From contig JAWUZG010000032.1 of NCBI GenBank assembly GCA_036785705.1, positions 16,673,501 to 16,737,500 of the forward strand: a stretch of 64,000 nt of DNA, given 5' to 3'. Of this stretch, positions 1 through 12,795 are shown piece by piece (the stretch's first letter is position 1; each line of letters begins with the position of its first letter). Under the pieces are notes generated by a model. It was given only the letters and a program-made list of their open reading frames with translations, did not search any database and was not told the origin of the DNA. Both the position numbers and the translations under genes were made by a program. This DNA is from Acanthornis magna. Taxonomy: Eukaryota; Chordata; Aves; Passeriformes; Acanthizidae.

Positions 1-48
1 TTGGAATAGATTTTATATCAGAAGATGCTATCTTGAATGGTTTGTCAG
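1..48 (+). CDS. PM20D2: PM20D2 coding exon, partial (third from last)
   Basis: The window opens inside a coding exon. In the frame starting at base 3 it reads GIDFISEDAILNGLS plus the first base of a Gly codon, then a GT donor at 49-50 (gtaact). As I recall human PM20D2, the matching stretch is GIEFISEDTMLNGPSG. The exon ends in phase 1 and joins the exon at 4274, which starts with GT, giving [10 protein letters not shown] across the junction. PM20D2 is a peptidase M20 family (aminoacylase-1-like) cytosolic dipeptidase, reported to hydrolyse beta-alanyl-lysine and related dipeptides. The 5' part of the gene lies left of the window. Confidence 0.9.
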
Positions 49-3000
49 GTAACTCCACCTACATTTTTCATTATGACTTAAGCTTATGTTGATCAACCCC
101 TAAGTGTATAAAATAACAAAATAGAGCTAAGTTAACACAGTTTGGTCAGAAGAAAAAGTCATATTACAAAGCTGAAGCTCTTTTAAAGGTTTATATCTTT
201 GGCTTGTGTTTCTGTATTTGTTGTAGAATCTAAGAACAGGTAAGAAAAGCAGTAAGCATCTTCTAATATTAGTTCTGAAAATATTTCAAGTAATAAGCAG
301 TTTGCTTGGGGGAAAGGATGGAAAGCTAAGAGTAGTCTGAAAACATGAGAATGTGTAATGAGTTGTGTTTCATTCTGTGTCTTTAAAATGCAGAATCGTG
401 GTTTGGTATGAATAGGGATGAGACTTTACTTTTAGGAACCTTGTTTAATAATATTTTCCAAGTTTACATATAAGCAAATCTACTAGAATCTAACAATTAT
501 TTTAGAGGGAATTTTTGGAGAGATTTATCTCACTAACTCTGATTTAATCTTTTCATTAACAGTTAATTACATGCCTCTAATTTTAGTTCATGTGTTCAAC
601 AGATTAGTTTTCCAAAGAGTGCTCTTCAAGTAGGCATTCACTTTTGGGTCTTGACTGTGTCTCAAACAATTTAACTTTTTTTGGCCTCAGAACTATAACA
701 AAAATTGGAATTCTCAAATGGTTTCTCATTATCCTTAACACGATTTTTTTTTTCAGAATCTTCCTGCAGGAGCTCTGTTCAAGTCTTAACTTCTACTTGT
801 GCTTTTAGCCTTTGCTACAGATCTTAACTGTATTTATGGACATTTTTACTCCATTCATACTGAAGGTTTTTCTCTTGGAAGGAAAATACTGTTCCCAGCA
901 AAAAGTTATTTTAATTAGTTTGATTGTGGTACTTCTCTATATCAAATGCATATTATCTTTGGAGTTTGGATAAACCTCGTGTTTGGGGACAGCTCTCCAA
1001 ACTTCTTTTGGTGGATAGGGAGACATTGTATCTAAAATATTATTAGTACGTAATGGCAATAGGTTTTTTTCTATTTCTTACATCCCCTCTAAATTAAACA
1101 CTGGTTCATTGTCTTGTGTTGAAAAACAAATTGCAGCTTAAGGCAGATTTTTTTTTTTTCCTTCAGTGTAATACAAATCAGATGTACTACTTTGCTCGTT
1201 TAGCCAAAGAAAGGGGCTGAGGAACATTAGAATGTTTACTGTAGTGCAACTTTCTGGAGCTCTGCTAGTTGATTCCTCCAAATCATTATAGTCAGGACGA
1301 TCATGAATATCTGTGATCTTGCTTTTGTTCAGAGTACTTGAAGTGAACTTTGCACAGACACACAGTTGCAGTAGGGCTTTCCTATGTAAGTTACATGATA
1401 TGCTAAATGTTAATGATTGACTTGCTTAAACCAAAACTCCCCATATGCCTGTCCTGTCCTTGAATTGCATGTCAAATGTCAAAATGTGCTCGAGCAATTG
1501 CTTTTTTATCTCGCAGTGCAGTAGGTTTTACTGAATCTTCTTTCCACAGCTTCTCCAGTGAATTTTTGCAGTGGGAATTCAGGAGAGATAACAAAGCACA
1601 GTCTCCAGAGCCATAGGAGTGGAACTTTGTATGCTGCCCTTTTCTGGGGGGGTTGTTTTGTGTCATCTTTTTCAAGCCCTCTATTTTGGTTTAGTTTTCA
1701 TGTGGTTTTCAATGTTTTCTTTTAGGATATCAGTTTCTTCTGTTGAAAGGGAAGGAAGATAGCTCAGTTGCTTCTCCATGTCTGTGCAGCAGAACAGTCG
1801 TTAAGAGATGAGCGTACTCGCTGCCACCTCTGCATGGGTATTAGTGTCGGTCTGCTCACAGGTATCGCTCTAGGCAGATAAGCGTAACCAAGGCTTCCTT
1901 CAGTGCATCCAATCACACCGCTCTGTTTGTGCCTGGTGCAGTTCTGCTTGCTGGGCACACAGCCAGGGTGATGTGACATAATGTGAAACTCAGCTAGCTT
2001 GGACCAGGTGCCAGGACTTGTTTCTCCTTCTACTGGTCGTAGGGTAGCTTTACTGCAGGATATCCATAACCTCATAAAGCAGATGGCTTAGTTAATCGTG
2101 CCTTAGTTGAGGCACCCACACCTGTGATAATTTATCTGGTCAAAATCTAGAATTCATGGAGTTCATTGGCTTCCTGTGCACAAGACTGATAAAGAAAATC
2201 TTAAGGTCTAGAATGTTTTGAAAATTCCACTTTGGAAGCTTGGGACTGCATATAAATATTTTCTTTTGTGTTTTCTCCTCTGTTCATGTTTGTGGTAATA
2301 CTGACTCCATTAAATATTCAGTGACTTGAAGAGGCTTCAGGATATATTTTTGAGGGACTCAAGCTCCATTATCTTTCCATTGAAAATAGTGCAGGATTAG
2401 GTATATCGCATTGATAACTGCAATTATTTATGCTTCTAGAAGGAATCTCAATCTGTATGTGTCTAGCAAGCATACTATTTCAGAGGTTTGTATAGAAATC
2501 ATTGGAACACCTGATGTTCTGCACCTACCTCTGTGTTGTTCCCATACAGGGTGTCGCATTTTTTCTCATAGAGGGGAAGATTTAGCTGTCAAATTTTTAT
2601 TGAAAGCTGCCTGGATTTTGCCTCTCCATATTATCAGAAAATACCCAATTTAAATCCTTTATATTCAGCAAAAATAGCATGTCAACTGGTAGTATATTGG
2701 ATATGGATATAAATTTAGGAGGAATTACATGACTGAGAGCTGTGATGCAGTAAAATTTCTAACGTTTCATTCACTAAGTGAGAGTGGGGAAAAGGGCAGC
2801 ACAGTCTTTGCAGCAGTTTGTGGGACTTAGGCTGATCTAGAACTCTCGGTTTAGTCTGGAGTATGCAGAGCTTCTGGTCTGTCTATCCAGATTGACAAAG
2901 AATGAATCAGTAGTGCAGACTACTGGAAATTAAAATAACTTGCTGCTGTGTCAAGTGTTAGATTTTCTTCAAACGCATACTGAACATATGGGAACAGATG

Positions 3001-4273
3001 TTTTTGAACAAGCTTTGCTGTTTCCATTATCTGTAAGCAGAACAAATAGCAAACTCTTGTCCTCATAATGTAGGCCCTGTGACTGGCTTTTAATAACTAT
3101 AGGTTTCCAAGTAAAATCTGTATTCTTCAGTCATTTAATTACTAAATCTTAAGCCGTTAGCAATATCTTCGCTTCATAAAGTATCATGATATAGAGGCTA
3201 CCTGATGTGTTACAACTAATTTTAAATTTTTGGAATAGTCATTTTATACACCATTGCTAAAGAAACAAATTCTTGCATCTCTGGCCCCAAAAAAGTTGTG
3301 ATCTTAGTGAGTCATCCCTATTTTTCCCTGCTACAAAACAATACTTCCTCTGGTATATGGCTTTCACAGTAACTGGTATGTTGATTCCTCCAGCTTCGAA
3401 ATGTCATTTTGAGAAATAATGAGTGGATTTCTTTTCTGGGTTAATAAAAAAAAAAGCTCTTGGGATGTAGTTGTAGACTTTTGGATGATTTACTATGAAG
3501 AATCTTCTGCTTTGGGATGGTATCATTCAGTAGAGGAGGCTGTGAGATATGTGCTTCTACTAGATAATGTACTGACAGTGGTAGGCAGGCATGAAAGAAT
3601 CATCATGAAAATCTGCAGCATTGCTTCAGGTGTTTATCTACAAAGCCCTACCATTTAACTCCTGGTCTGGAGTTTAGTTCTGATTTTATTTCAGTGGTGC
3701 TTGTGCCATTAAGATTTCCATAACTGAGAATAATCAGAACACATGGGGGAGAAAATAGTTACCCTCAGTCTGTTTTTGTTTAAAGATAAATAGCTTCTAC
3801 TTCAGTCTCCTACTGAATGCTGAATATTTGCATATTGGTGAGAAGCAGGAATTGTTGAGCCTAGTTCTGATGGTTCTAACAGGGAAATAGCTGGACTGCC
3901 TGAAACTCCCAAGGTTTGCAGCTTTCCTTGTTTCTGGATTAACCGCTCATTATCAGGAGATACTTGATAAGAAATGAGCAGTAAAGGGAATAGGAACATG
4001 GTGATACATCTTCCTTGCAGTCCAGTAACTGATCATTGATCAGAAGCACCCTGGAGAGCAGCACCTGAAGATTGCTAGTTAGGGAAAACATCTTGGTGAC
4101 AGGAGATATTTGTATGTATAATGACTCACTAGGAATGTTTTTATTTTAGTATTTGGGGCAAAGGATATTCCAGTGTAGATACAGGCTGGAGATAATGTCT
4201 ATTGTGCATTTTCTTACAGCATTCAAAACTGCCCAACACTTGTTTATTAAGAAAAGCTTTATGCTGCTTCTAG
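49..4273 (+). other. PM20D2: PM20D2 intron between third-last and second-last coding exons
   Basis: This 4.2-kb AT-rich intron is bounded by GT at 49-50 and by the acceptor CTTCTAG ending at 4273. Short open frames on both strands (for example 1764-2075 minus and 2411-2653 plus) have no recognisable domain and no splice context, so I treat them as chance. I recognised no repeat or RNA gene here. Confidence 0.8.
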
Positions 4274-4381
4274 GTTCCACAGACTTTGGAAATGTTACAT
4301 TTGTGGTGCCTGGGCTTCATCCTTATTTTTATATTGGCTCTGATGCATTGAATCATACTGAGCAGTACACAGAAGCTGCAG
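4274..4381 (+). CDS. PM20D2: PM20D2 coding exon (second from last)
   Basis: This 108-nt exon lies between the acceptor TTCTAG (ends 4273) and the donor GTGAGT (starts 4382). It encodes [20 protein letters not shown] followed by [16 protein letters not shown]. This is the C-terminal half of the M20 catalytic domain: the GSTDFGN turn, the VPG.HP.F strand region, and the [10 protein letters not shown] motif whose His aligns with the last conserved His of M20 peptidases. The phase is 2 nt + 35 codons + 1 nt, which fits both neighbouring exons. An open frame that runs from 4153 through this exon is only read-through of the intron and does not mark the true start. Confidence 0.95.
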
Positions 4382-5226
4382 GTGAGTGGAAGTGAAAAAG
4401 GTTAGAGGTTTGTATTTGGAATCCTTATGCATTGTGTAGACTGCTTGCTGACTCCTCACTACAGCAAATCTAGAAATCAGAAATATTTCAAATTACAGAG
4501 AATTAAAGCTTTCCCATGTTTCACTGGTATTCAAAGCTACTGTGTAGTAAATGTTTAAAAGTATAACTACTAGATCTGAAATTGGCTGCATGTGAATACC
4601 TTATACCTTTTGTCAAACATGATGTGGTCTGAGCTGAATCCAGACCCTGAAACAATTAGCATTAATAGTAGAGTTGCCAAAAAAGCTGACAAATGTAGAA
4701 TTTCTGGGTTTGTGTTTAAGGTTGCTTGTATATGGGAAGGATGACCACTTCTCATACTAAAAGCCTGACCTGATATATCATCTAGACAAAAGAAATTAGA
4801 AGGATTATCCATGGCAGCATATTCAGAAGAATTTCTAAATGTGAGCCAAAAGATAAAAGTAATTTTTACTCCTAAAACACAGTACTTTGGACGTGTAATG
4901 GTGTTAGCTTATAAAACTGCACGTTTTCTAAAGAGCATAATCCTGATTTCAGTCTTAGTTGTTTGTATCAGTAGCAGAAAATTAAGTACTTGCAAGTGAA
5001 AAAATGTTTTGAGGTACAGTAAAATAAGTATATAATGAAAAAAGATTTTCATGAGGTATGGTAAAATAAGTATACTTCATGCAAAATACGTATACTTCAA
5101 GCACAAAAAATGTGCTTGTAGCTGAAACTTAAAGATCTTGTATTATAAAATACACTTTATGCAATAAGGTAGTGGTTTAATATTGGTAATCTAACCTGAA
5201 ATTCCTCTTAACTTTTTTTTTTCCAG
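4382..5226 (+). other. PM20D2: PM20D2 last intron
   Basis: This 845-nt intron runs from GTGAGT to a strong T-rich acceptor (actttttttttccag). It carries a small duplicated AT-rich block at 5011-5103, listed separately. An open frame at 4570-4812 on the minus strand has no recognisable content. Confidence 0.85.
5011..5103 (+). repeat. Short direct repeats in the PM20D2 last intron
   Basis: Two near-identical copies of a ~21-nt unit (gaggta, then agtaaaataagtata with small changes) lie at 5011-5032 and 5053-5074. The second copy runs into two tandem ~20-nt units containing a TATACTTCA core (about 5065-5083 and 5084-5103). This looks like local replication slippage, not a known transposable element. 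Confidence 0.7.
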
Positions 5227-5393
5227 GGTCACAGACTGCTCAGTTCTATGCCTTGCGCACAGCAAAAGCTTTGGCAATGACAGCACTGGATGTCATTTTC
5301 ATGCCAGGTCTGTTAGAAGAAGTCAGGGAAGACTTTAGAGAAGTGAAGCTGAAAGAAGAGGAGCATGGTGTAGGAGCATGTGCATCACACTAA
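5227..5393 (+). CDS. PM20D2: PM20D2 terminal coding exon with stop
   Basis: The exon starts after the acceptor ttccag. The split Gly codon is completed (G|GG), then [20 protein letters not shown] and [16 protein letters not shown] are read before a charged tail and a TAA stop at 5391-5393. The first part matches the end of human PM20D2 as I remember it ([22 protein letters not shown]). The last ~20 residues ([18 protein letters not shown]) diverge from mammals, as is usual beyond the last helix of the M20 fold. Length 167 nt = 2 nt + 55 codons including the stop. Confidence 0.95.
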
Positions 5394-5695
5394 ACTTCAT
5401 TAAAACTTTTTCAGTAGGATTGACTTAACGGAGATGCTGTATTTAAATCCCAGTAGGGGCTGGATAAACACATAGCTGAAGAAATGATGATTTTATTTTA
5501 TTTGGACTTTAGGAGAAACGAGTAGCATAATTGCTTTCAAAAATGTGAAATTTCATCTGTCTGTAATGTTTGTGTTTAATATAGTGATGAATTTCATACA
5601 GAGATCTCAAATATGTTGTTTTTCATTTGCAGTGTCGAATAAATTGTAGACATTAGATCCCTTGTCAGTGATTTTCTATGTGGAAAAATAATAAA
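5394..5695 (+). terminator. PM20D2: PM20D2 3' UTR with candidate poly(A) signals
   Basis: After the TAA, AATAAA hexamers occur at 5638-5643 and 5690-5695, with another at 5987-5992. T/GT-rich stretches follow the first. The first hexamer would give a 3' UTR of about 250-270 nt. Which site is used cannot be told from sequence alone. Confidence 0.5.
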
Positions 5696-7544
5696 GTAAT
5701 ATCCTTTATAAAGGAAGTATGGGAGTTTTTGTTCTAAAATAAGCACTTTCCATTCAGTGATCACAACCTTAATCTGATCTGTGAAGCTTTCATGAAATCT
5801 CTGGTCAGTCACTTTTCTTGGGACAAGACTGAGACTTAAAACATGAGCTGGTTTCACTAGAGAGAAGGGGCTATGTTTGGAAACATACCTGCTTTTGAGA
5901 ATAGCAGCTTCTAGCAATGGAAGAGAACTGTTTGTATGGAAGTGCAATCTTCCTTGATTGTTCTGAAACGTATTGATTTTCCTTTTAATAAATTTTAGAC
6001 GTGGTGTGGAGAAGTTATGGGTTACAAAATGGGAAAGCAACTAAATGTTTATTTGTTTAACACATTTAAACAACTGTAGGGAAACTTCTGCTCTGATGCA
6101 GTACAGGAGTCCACACGAGGTGTTGCATTACCTTAACTGATCTGAAGGAGGTGTATAAATTTAGCTAAACCTGTGGCAATCCTTTCCACAAAGCTACAAG
6201 TGTGGTGCCATGAAGCAGTAAGTGGCTGTGTGCAAGCCCCTCTAGTAAGCTCAGAGGAGCTTGCACTGAGGGTTGCTGCTGCAGTAACTGCCTTCTCAAA
6301 CCTGTTAGGTCCCATGTCCTAAGCAGCACATCTGTTAAGTCTGGCCAGTTGTCCTTCCTGTGTGTTGCGTGGTTAGTCCATTTAATCCTTGTTATTTTGC
6401 TTCCCAGAGACATTAATACTGCAGTTTTATTTAGGTGGTTTCCTGTGTGCCCAAACATGTTAGGATGTCTCAATTCACTGGTTAAAGGTTCTTGTGAATG
6501 CACAGGAAGGAAGTCAGTGGACAGATGGAGTGAGAGAGCAACTTATTGATTAATGTTTTCCTAAGCACAGGTATTACTGTAAGCTTCAGAAAAGAAGGCA
6601 GGCAAATTCCCCAGGAAGTCAGAATACCTGATTTTGAGAAACTTTTCTGTAACAGCACCAGTCTCTAAATGGTAAACTCTAAAATTCTATTCAGAATTTA
6701 TAATTTATTGATTTCTATATTCACTTCTGATTTTACACCAGTGTCCTTGCTTTCATTAGCAAACAGTTTTCACAGATGGATGCATGAAACAGATGCAGGT
6801 AGGACTCTGAGCTATAGTTATGTCCAGGATAGTAAGTTGGATACTAAATCCAACTGAAATTTGTTCTAAGGAACTTTGTCCTTAACATTTAATTTACAGT
6901 CTGCCTGGCCAGTTCTCAGACACAATTGCAATTCATTAAGATCTACTAGGTTAATAGGCTCTAGCGCCTGAATTTCCTTAGCACACCTGACTTTTATTTC
7001 CTCCTGCAAGAACTGCTTAACTCATTACTTTGCTGTTTTTAAGATGGAGTGTTTGGGTCCCACATAGATAGCACATGCTGAGATCTTGTTTCCTACAAGC
7101 CGATGTGCCTTAGAGTTTTCTCAGTTCTCTTTGTCCAGACTTCTTGGCTGCATCACATCCAAGATCAGTTAATTAAACTTCTCTGAACTAAAAGCATGTC
7201 TTCATTTTGTTGTAATCATTGCTGGAATTAAAATGGAATTGAAGTACTGATTAAAGATGAACTGATATTAATAAAATAATTTAATTGTGATTGAATTTTC
7301 TTGTCCTTTGCTTAATATTGAGATGCTGCATGATTTTATTTGAGTAGCATGTTTGATTTTTTTTCTTTTTTCCTGTAGTTTGTTATGATTATGTAAGATT
7401 GAGGGTGTTTTAAGCTTTCCATTTTGGTCTGCATTTATGAAGGTTAATGCTTTTCAATACAATATGTAATGTTAATTTTTGTAATCTTTGGGCTGTTTTA
7501 ACTGTTAAAACATGCTGGAATTTATAGAATAGTAAGAATGTGAG

Positions 7545-7690
7545 CTTGTGGGGGATCTCTGAAAGATCTCTGTTAGTCTAAACCTGCTCTAACCTCCAGT
7601 TTGAAGTAGGACTATCACCAGCACTAAGTCAGGTGATCTTGGCTTCATTTGCCAAATCCTTAAATCCTCATTCAGCCTCCTTTCTCAATT
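7545..7690 (-). repeat. Possible highly diverged CR1 fragment
   Basis: The order gggggatctctgaaagatct, taaacctgctctaacc, then tcaggtgatcttgg loosely follows the reverse complement of a CR1 3' region (GACCTCTGGAGATCATC...CCAACC...CAGGTTGCTC). Divergence is high and I could not align it fully, so the call is tentative. Confidence 0.3.
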
Positions 7691-8958
7691 CCCCATGTGA
7701 GCTAATTCCAATTTGTCTCAGAATGTTCATTCTTGAGATTCAGAACTAAAGCAGTTTGGGATTTAACCTTGCGATTTTACTATCACAGTGATAGTACATA
7801 TGGGAGAAATTTAGCTCCTGTGGGAATAAAACTATGGTTTTCAGTCATTTATGCTCATAAAGCACACATATATGAAAATATCTGGCATGCTTTTTAAGTT
7901 GCCCTAACTGCAGTCTTCCCCAAGCTGTTTGTAATTTAAGAATATTGGATTATTTGTCAGGAATAGTATTCTCAGTAATGAATCAAAATGTGGAGGTAAT
8001 GAACTGTAATGGTTGAAATTACTCTGAACAGCTGATGGCAAATCACAGCTGTGTAAGGATGAGATGATTATGTCCAGATGTTGTGAAGAACTTAAAGCCT
8101 CTGCCAGCCTACCAAGCTACTGTATTTCCTTATTTAGTATCGGTCTTAGAACCTGAGTGAAAGATACACCTGGTTTAAAGCAAAACAAAAAATGAAACAT
8201 GAAATGTGATTTATTTTTTATGAAAACATTTGAAGGAGAGAACTTGCAACCTGCTGTGTTCCTGGTGTGGAAGATCACTGCAGCCTTTCTTCAAACCATA
8301 AATGGGAAGCAGTTTAATGGTCTTGTGAATCCTATTTCTGTAAGCATTTCACCCCACTGTGAGTGCTCTGTACCTGCTCCCATTGCAGGACCATGTTCCC
8401 CTGAGGAAGAATCACAACATATTAGCTGCTGAAGTAAGTCTCTCCAGTAGTTACTGAGTGATCTCATAACTTGCTAACAGCATTCCTTAAAACATTCCTT
8501 ATTTAGGGCAAAATGTTTAGGGATAAATAAATTTGAAATAAAAAAGAAAAAGTCTATATTATTTCCTTTTTACCCCTGAGGTTTGCGATTTCCTTGTCCT
8601 GCAGGTAGCAGCCCTCCACAGAGCCTTTGTCCACCAGACTGTGTCATTGACTGTTGCTGCCACCCACATTTTGTTCTTACTAGGGAGCAAAAATACATCT
8701 TACATAAGTGTTCTTACCCAAACTCTACTAAGCCAAAGTTGGATAAGATTTCTGCCAGTTTAGATTCCTCTAGGCACTAATGGAAGCCAAAAGTATCTGG
8801 CAAATTCAATGAGGATTTTTCTCAAGCTACAGCTGCATCTGAATGTCCTTATTTAAAAATATAGTGAGAAGCCAAATGCTTCAGTCTTAATGAAGTCCAC
8901 ATGGTTGAGGATAGTGTAAAAGGATGGTGTTATTGTTTATGATAGCTCTGGAGTTTCA

Positions 8959-9105
8959 GAGAATCACAGAATCATTTGGGTTGGAAGAGAGCTTAAAAGA
9001 TCATCTAGTTTCTCATGCCTTCTCATAGAATCATGTAATTTATTTTCCTACTCCAGCCTGGCTTTGAACACTCCCCGAAATGGGGTATCTACAGTTTCTC
9101 AGCTG
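8959..9105 (-). mobile_element. CR1 LINE 3' fragment
   Basis: Read on the + strand it shows the reversed CR1 tail (agaatcacagaatcattt, gggttggaagagagcttaaa, agatcatctagtt). After a gap it continues with ccagcctggctttgaacact and a ..atggggtatctacag.. block typical of avian CR1. The element is therefore on the minus strand and is 5'-truncated, as most CR1 copies are. Confidence 0.75.
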
Positions 9106-12090
9106 CAGACTGAAGTTTGCCTCCTTGCTGCTTCACCCTATCAGTAATTATCATCATCCTTAAGGGCTACCAAAGGCTTCAGCCTCCAAAGCTAGAACCT
9201 AGCTAGACATGCTCACAGACAGAACCTGTGTCTATCCACAATACACACAGACCTGCCTTCTGAAAACAGCCTTGTTCCAGGCTGGGCGTTGGGTCAATCT
9301 CAAAGAAATTGCAAAGAATCATCCAAAGCAAGAACGAGGACTGTAACACACAGAGTCTGAGATGGAAAGCTTAGTGTTACCATCATGGTGATCTGGAGTT
9401 TGCATGTAGGCTTCTTGCCTGTGGAACCCTGGGGATCTCCAGCATACCCCTACCAGCATAACCAGATTTAATGATGTTTGGTATTCGTCTGGATCAGGTC
9501 TGGAGCCAAAAGATCTTACGTACACATATAAGCTCATGGAGATTGTGCTTTTGAAGGTAGAAAACACTCGATGCTGTACAAATGTGAAGTTTTTTTGTGA
9601 TCTTGAGTGTTTCTAGAAATAAACAAAAGCAAACAAACCTCTCATTTATTGTGGAAGTGGAAAGGAGCGGAGTGTTAATGATTGGATACAAAACCCATAC
9701 AGTGAAAGGTTAAAAGCCAAAAAAGTGTGTACGTAAATATGTTTAATGAGTACAGTTGCTGATAGCAAACACTGACTGTATATGACATATCCTGTAGTTA
9801 TAGAATACATGTATATACACATTTATACAAGACTGAAAAGGCACTAGAGTTTCCCAAATAAAACACAAGCGAATTAACAGTATAAATCCAAACACTGAGG
9901 TTGGGGAATCAGTTTAGGGAGTTGTGCTGGAAGGAAATTTTGAAAACTCACATGGGAAGTTAGAAACCAGGTTCCCACTGAAAGCCAGGGAATTCAGAAG
10001 TCCAGCTCCCATTTGTATCTTCAAAATCTCCCTTAATATACTGATCAGATGCCAAATAATGTATGTAGTATGAGATTAATGAGTCTATAAAGGAATGTAC
10101 CATACTGCAGCAAACTACAGAACATTAAGCTTCTTATGGAGCTGAAGAGCTTACTATAAAATCTGGCACTCCTGTTCATGCCGTTCTTAAGTTGCAGAAA
10201 TAAATGGGTTCTTGCAATACTGAGGATCTAAATACATTCCTGTGCAAGTTTGCCCAAGAAATCTCGGAGCTCTTTGTGGGAGAAGGTTTCATCAGAATAA
10301 GGAGTAAGGTAGGGCGAGCAAACCTGGTGGTCAACATTTCGTCTGCTTTTGCCAGAGTGACCTTTCTACTTTCATTTGACTGAAATGTTTATAGGTCTTA
10401 CGAAAAAAAAAAGGCATTTTTTTAATCTCTTAAAAAAACTTACAGGATAATAATATGATATGAAGGGGACTTGATAAAATGAAGCTATGATAGCATATGT
10501 TCATGTGAAAAAAAAAACGTGTGCAGAAATAAGTAGTAGAACTATCTTATGGGTGGGTGTGTCTCTCAATGATTTTTAGCTTTTGTGATTTTACTGCCTT
10601 ACCAATGAAGTGCAGGCTGTGAGAGATGAATGTAGGTAGTTTTCCAGGTCACAATTTCAGCCATTGTAAGAAATGCTGAACATGTTTATGTAACATTTAT
10701 TTACATAGGAAATTAAAACAACAACCAGCAGTGTTCAAACAACTGCAATGACTGTGTCACATGCCTAATGGTAGAGTGACAGAACAAGCAGGCCAGGGCA
10801 GGTGTCACGTGAGAAGATTCTCCCTCCTTTTAGAGTCACAACTGCTCTGGTCTGATGCTCGGAGCAGCTCCACCTGTAAAACACAACAGTATCTGCTGTG
10901 CAGGCAGTAATGAATTCTGCAATTGTGTGCAAATTATGTGTGTGTTTAAAGTCCTGTGAATGCAAACCCTCAGGTAGCTTTGTTGACATAGGTGTATAAC
11001 ATGTGGCAGCAGAACAACTGAGTGATCACAATTCTGAGACACCTTTGGTGCTGCTGGTGTTGTGAAGGCCCCTGATTCCATTCAACTGATTCTTGTTTTC
11101 CCGAACTATTTTACCACTTCTGCATTACAAATTCTGCCTTTTCCATACAGAGTATTTGCACCGACTGGCTGCTGTGCAGACACAGTGTCGGAGAGTTGGG
11201 ACTTAAGTCAGTGCCAACTGCCCCCAGGTCCAGCTGTATCCCCTTGCTCTGCCTTGGAAGGTGCTGAGCCTTCTCTGAGGACATGGTGGGCTGCAGAACG
11301 CTGGGGGACAGATGCAGCATGAAAGCAGATTCTGTTAGTTGTACTGTGTCTGTAATGGAGCTGCTGTCTTATGGTAGAAGCTGTTTTCTTACTTAATTCC
11401 CAAGTATTTGGCATGGTATCTCTTGTAGCTCAAACATAAAGTCCATACTACTGCTTTGTCGGCTGTTGAGCACCTTTCTATTATGCTTTTACTAAAAACA
11501 GATGAGCCTGGATTTTCCTGGAAGTGAGTACAATTACTGCTGGCTTTGCAGGCTGCAACAGGTTTTCAGGCTTACACAGACTGGTAACGCCCAGACTATA
11601 TCAGAGGAAAGAGGCTTCTCCTGAAGTAGTTTGGGTTTTTTTCGTAGACAACAGATTGTCTTCACAGGATCATTTTGCAGAGAGACCTGTTCCCAAGAAA
11701 CTCAAGAGCAAGACTCCCAGTGACCCAAATAAGCAGATCCAAGGAGAGCTCCTGTGTTTCCCAGAGGATTTGGTTAGCATTGCAGGAAGTCTGGCTTTTG
11801 TTTGTTCCTTATTAAATGTACATTGCAACTCATATTTTAAAAACTTAGTCAAAACAGTTCGGAAATATTTCCTTGTTTTAAATATGATTAAGACAAAGCA
11901 CAAGTCTGAAAGTATTGCTACGTGGACCTGCCAGTGCAGTACTGCTAATGAGTCATGCATTAAGCTGTGAAAGCAAGCTGTAGCCGTCAATAACCTTGCC
12001 AAAGCGTTTCCTGGTACCGGATATTTTGTGTTTGTAATTGCCATTTCTGACCTCATCCTGCAAACGTGCAAGTATTTGCATATTCTTGTA

Positions 12091-12096
12091 TTTATT
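12091..12096 (-). terminator. GABRR1: Candidate GABRR1 poly(A) signal
   Basis: TTTATT on the + strand is AATAAA on the transcribed (minus) strand. It is the first canonical hexamer downstream of the GABRR1 stop and would give a 3' UTR of about 400 nt. No transcript evidence is available here. Confidence 0.4.
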
Positions 12097-12507
12097 GGTA
12101 TTGAATGTGGTCAGTCTGCTGAGTTGAGAGATGTGTGCATGCATTCAGGTACTCAGAGAATTAGGATTTCAGGGGCACAAAATGGAGGATGCACCATATA
12201 TAAGCAACTGGCAATTATAGTCACTTATTAAAGTAGTTTGCAGTGGCCTGTGAGGCACAAGAAGGAACATAGCACATCTTTAAATAAGTATAAAATTTTA
12301 GATTGTATATTCTATACTTTGCTGACAAGTGAAACTTCCACAATTATTTATGCCACAGATGAGTTGCCTCTAGTAAAAAAAAAAATCCTGGAAAAAAATC
12401 AATCTTCCTTCCAATTAAAACAATTCTCTATTTTCTTTCTGTTAGCCTATGAGATGGTACTTTCATTAAATGTCACAATGCTCTATGACTACAGAAGTTA
12501 TGCATCT
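12097..12507 (-). other. GABRR1: Putative GABRR1 3' UTR
   Basis: AT-rich DNA between the GABRR1 stop codon and the candidate poly(A) signal. An open frame at 12238-12513 on the + strand is antisense to it and has no recognisable content. Confidence 0.4.
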
Positions 12508-12795
12508 TTATGAAAAAATAGACCAGTATATCAAATTAAATAGAATGTATGCCCCAGGGAATATTATCCTGGAGTACTTGTCAATGGCATGGGTGTCGAT
12601 CCGCATGCTGACATATCTCTGGTTTTTCCTCCTGGCCGAGCCCCTCTCCGAGCTCAGCGCCAGCTGCACCATCATCCGGTCTTGTTTGTCGCCGTTCTCG
12701 GACATGAAGTGCCCCAGCTCGTTCACGTCCCCGTCGTTGTAGCTGCCGTCCACCATCATGGTCCGCGGCTGAGGTAGGCTGCACGCACAGGCAGG
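12508..12795 (-). CDS. GABRR1: GABRR1 exon 10 (terminal): M3-M4 loop and TM4
   Basis: Encodes residues 383-477 and the stop: [12 protein letters not shown], a variable acidic/basic loop ([20 protein letters not shown] onward), then [20 protein letters not shown] and [11 protein letters not shown]. The last 22 residues form TM4 and the C terminus typical of rho subunits. The acceptor was placed at GCCACAG (12796-12802) because that gives 12 residues before MMVDG, equal to the 12 residues before MMLDG in the GABRR2 exon at 62998-63306. A competing acceptor lies 6 nt upstream (TTTGTAG) and would add Pro-Gln. The exon is GC-rich compared with its surroundings. Confidence 0.93.
   Translation of the reverse strand, partial: PACACSLPQPRTMMVDGSYNDGDVNELGHFMSENGDKQDRMMVQLALSSERGSARRKNQRYVSMRIDTHAIDKYSRIIFPGAYILFNLIYWSIFS

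Larger units (their letters stand above)
5696..12090. other. Convergent spacer between PM20D2 and GABRR1
   Basis: The two genes point toward each other across about 6.4 kb. I saw no exon with family resemblance. Open frames such as 6165-6503 minus, 11524-11970 plus and 11670-12071 minus overlap one another on opposite strands and show no domain. The contents I can name are a CR1 fragment at 8959-9105 and a doubtful older one near 7545-7690. The rest is unassigned AT-rich DNA. Confidence 0.7.

Noticed and set aside
11524..12071. Overlapping open frames on both strands just beyond the presumed GABRR1 3' end.
   Set aside because: No family match and no splice structure; a convergent last exon of another gene was considered but nothing supports it.
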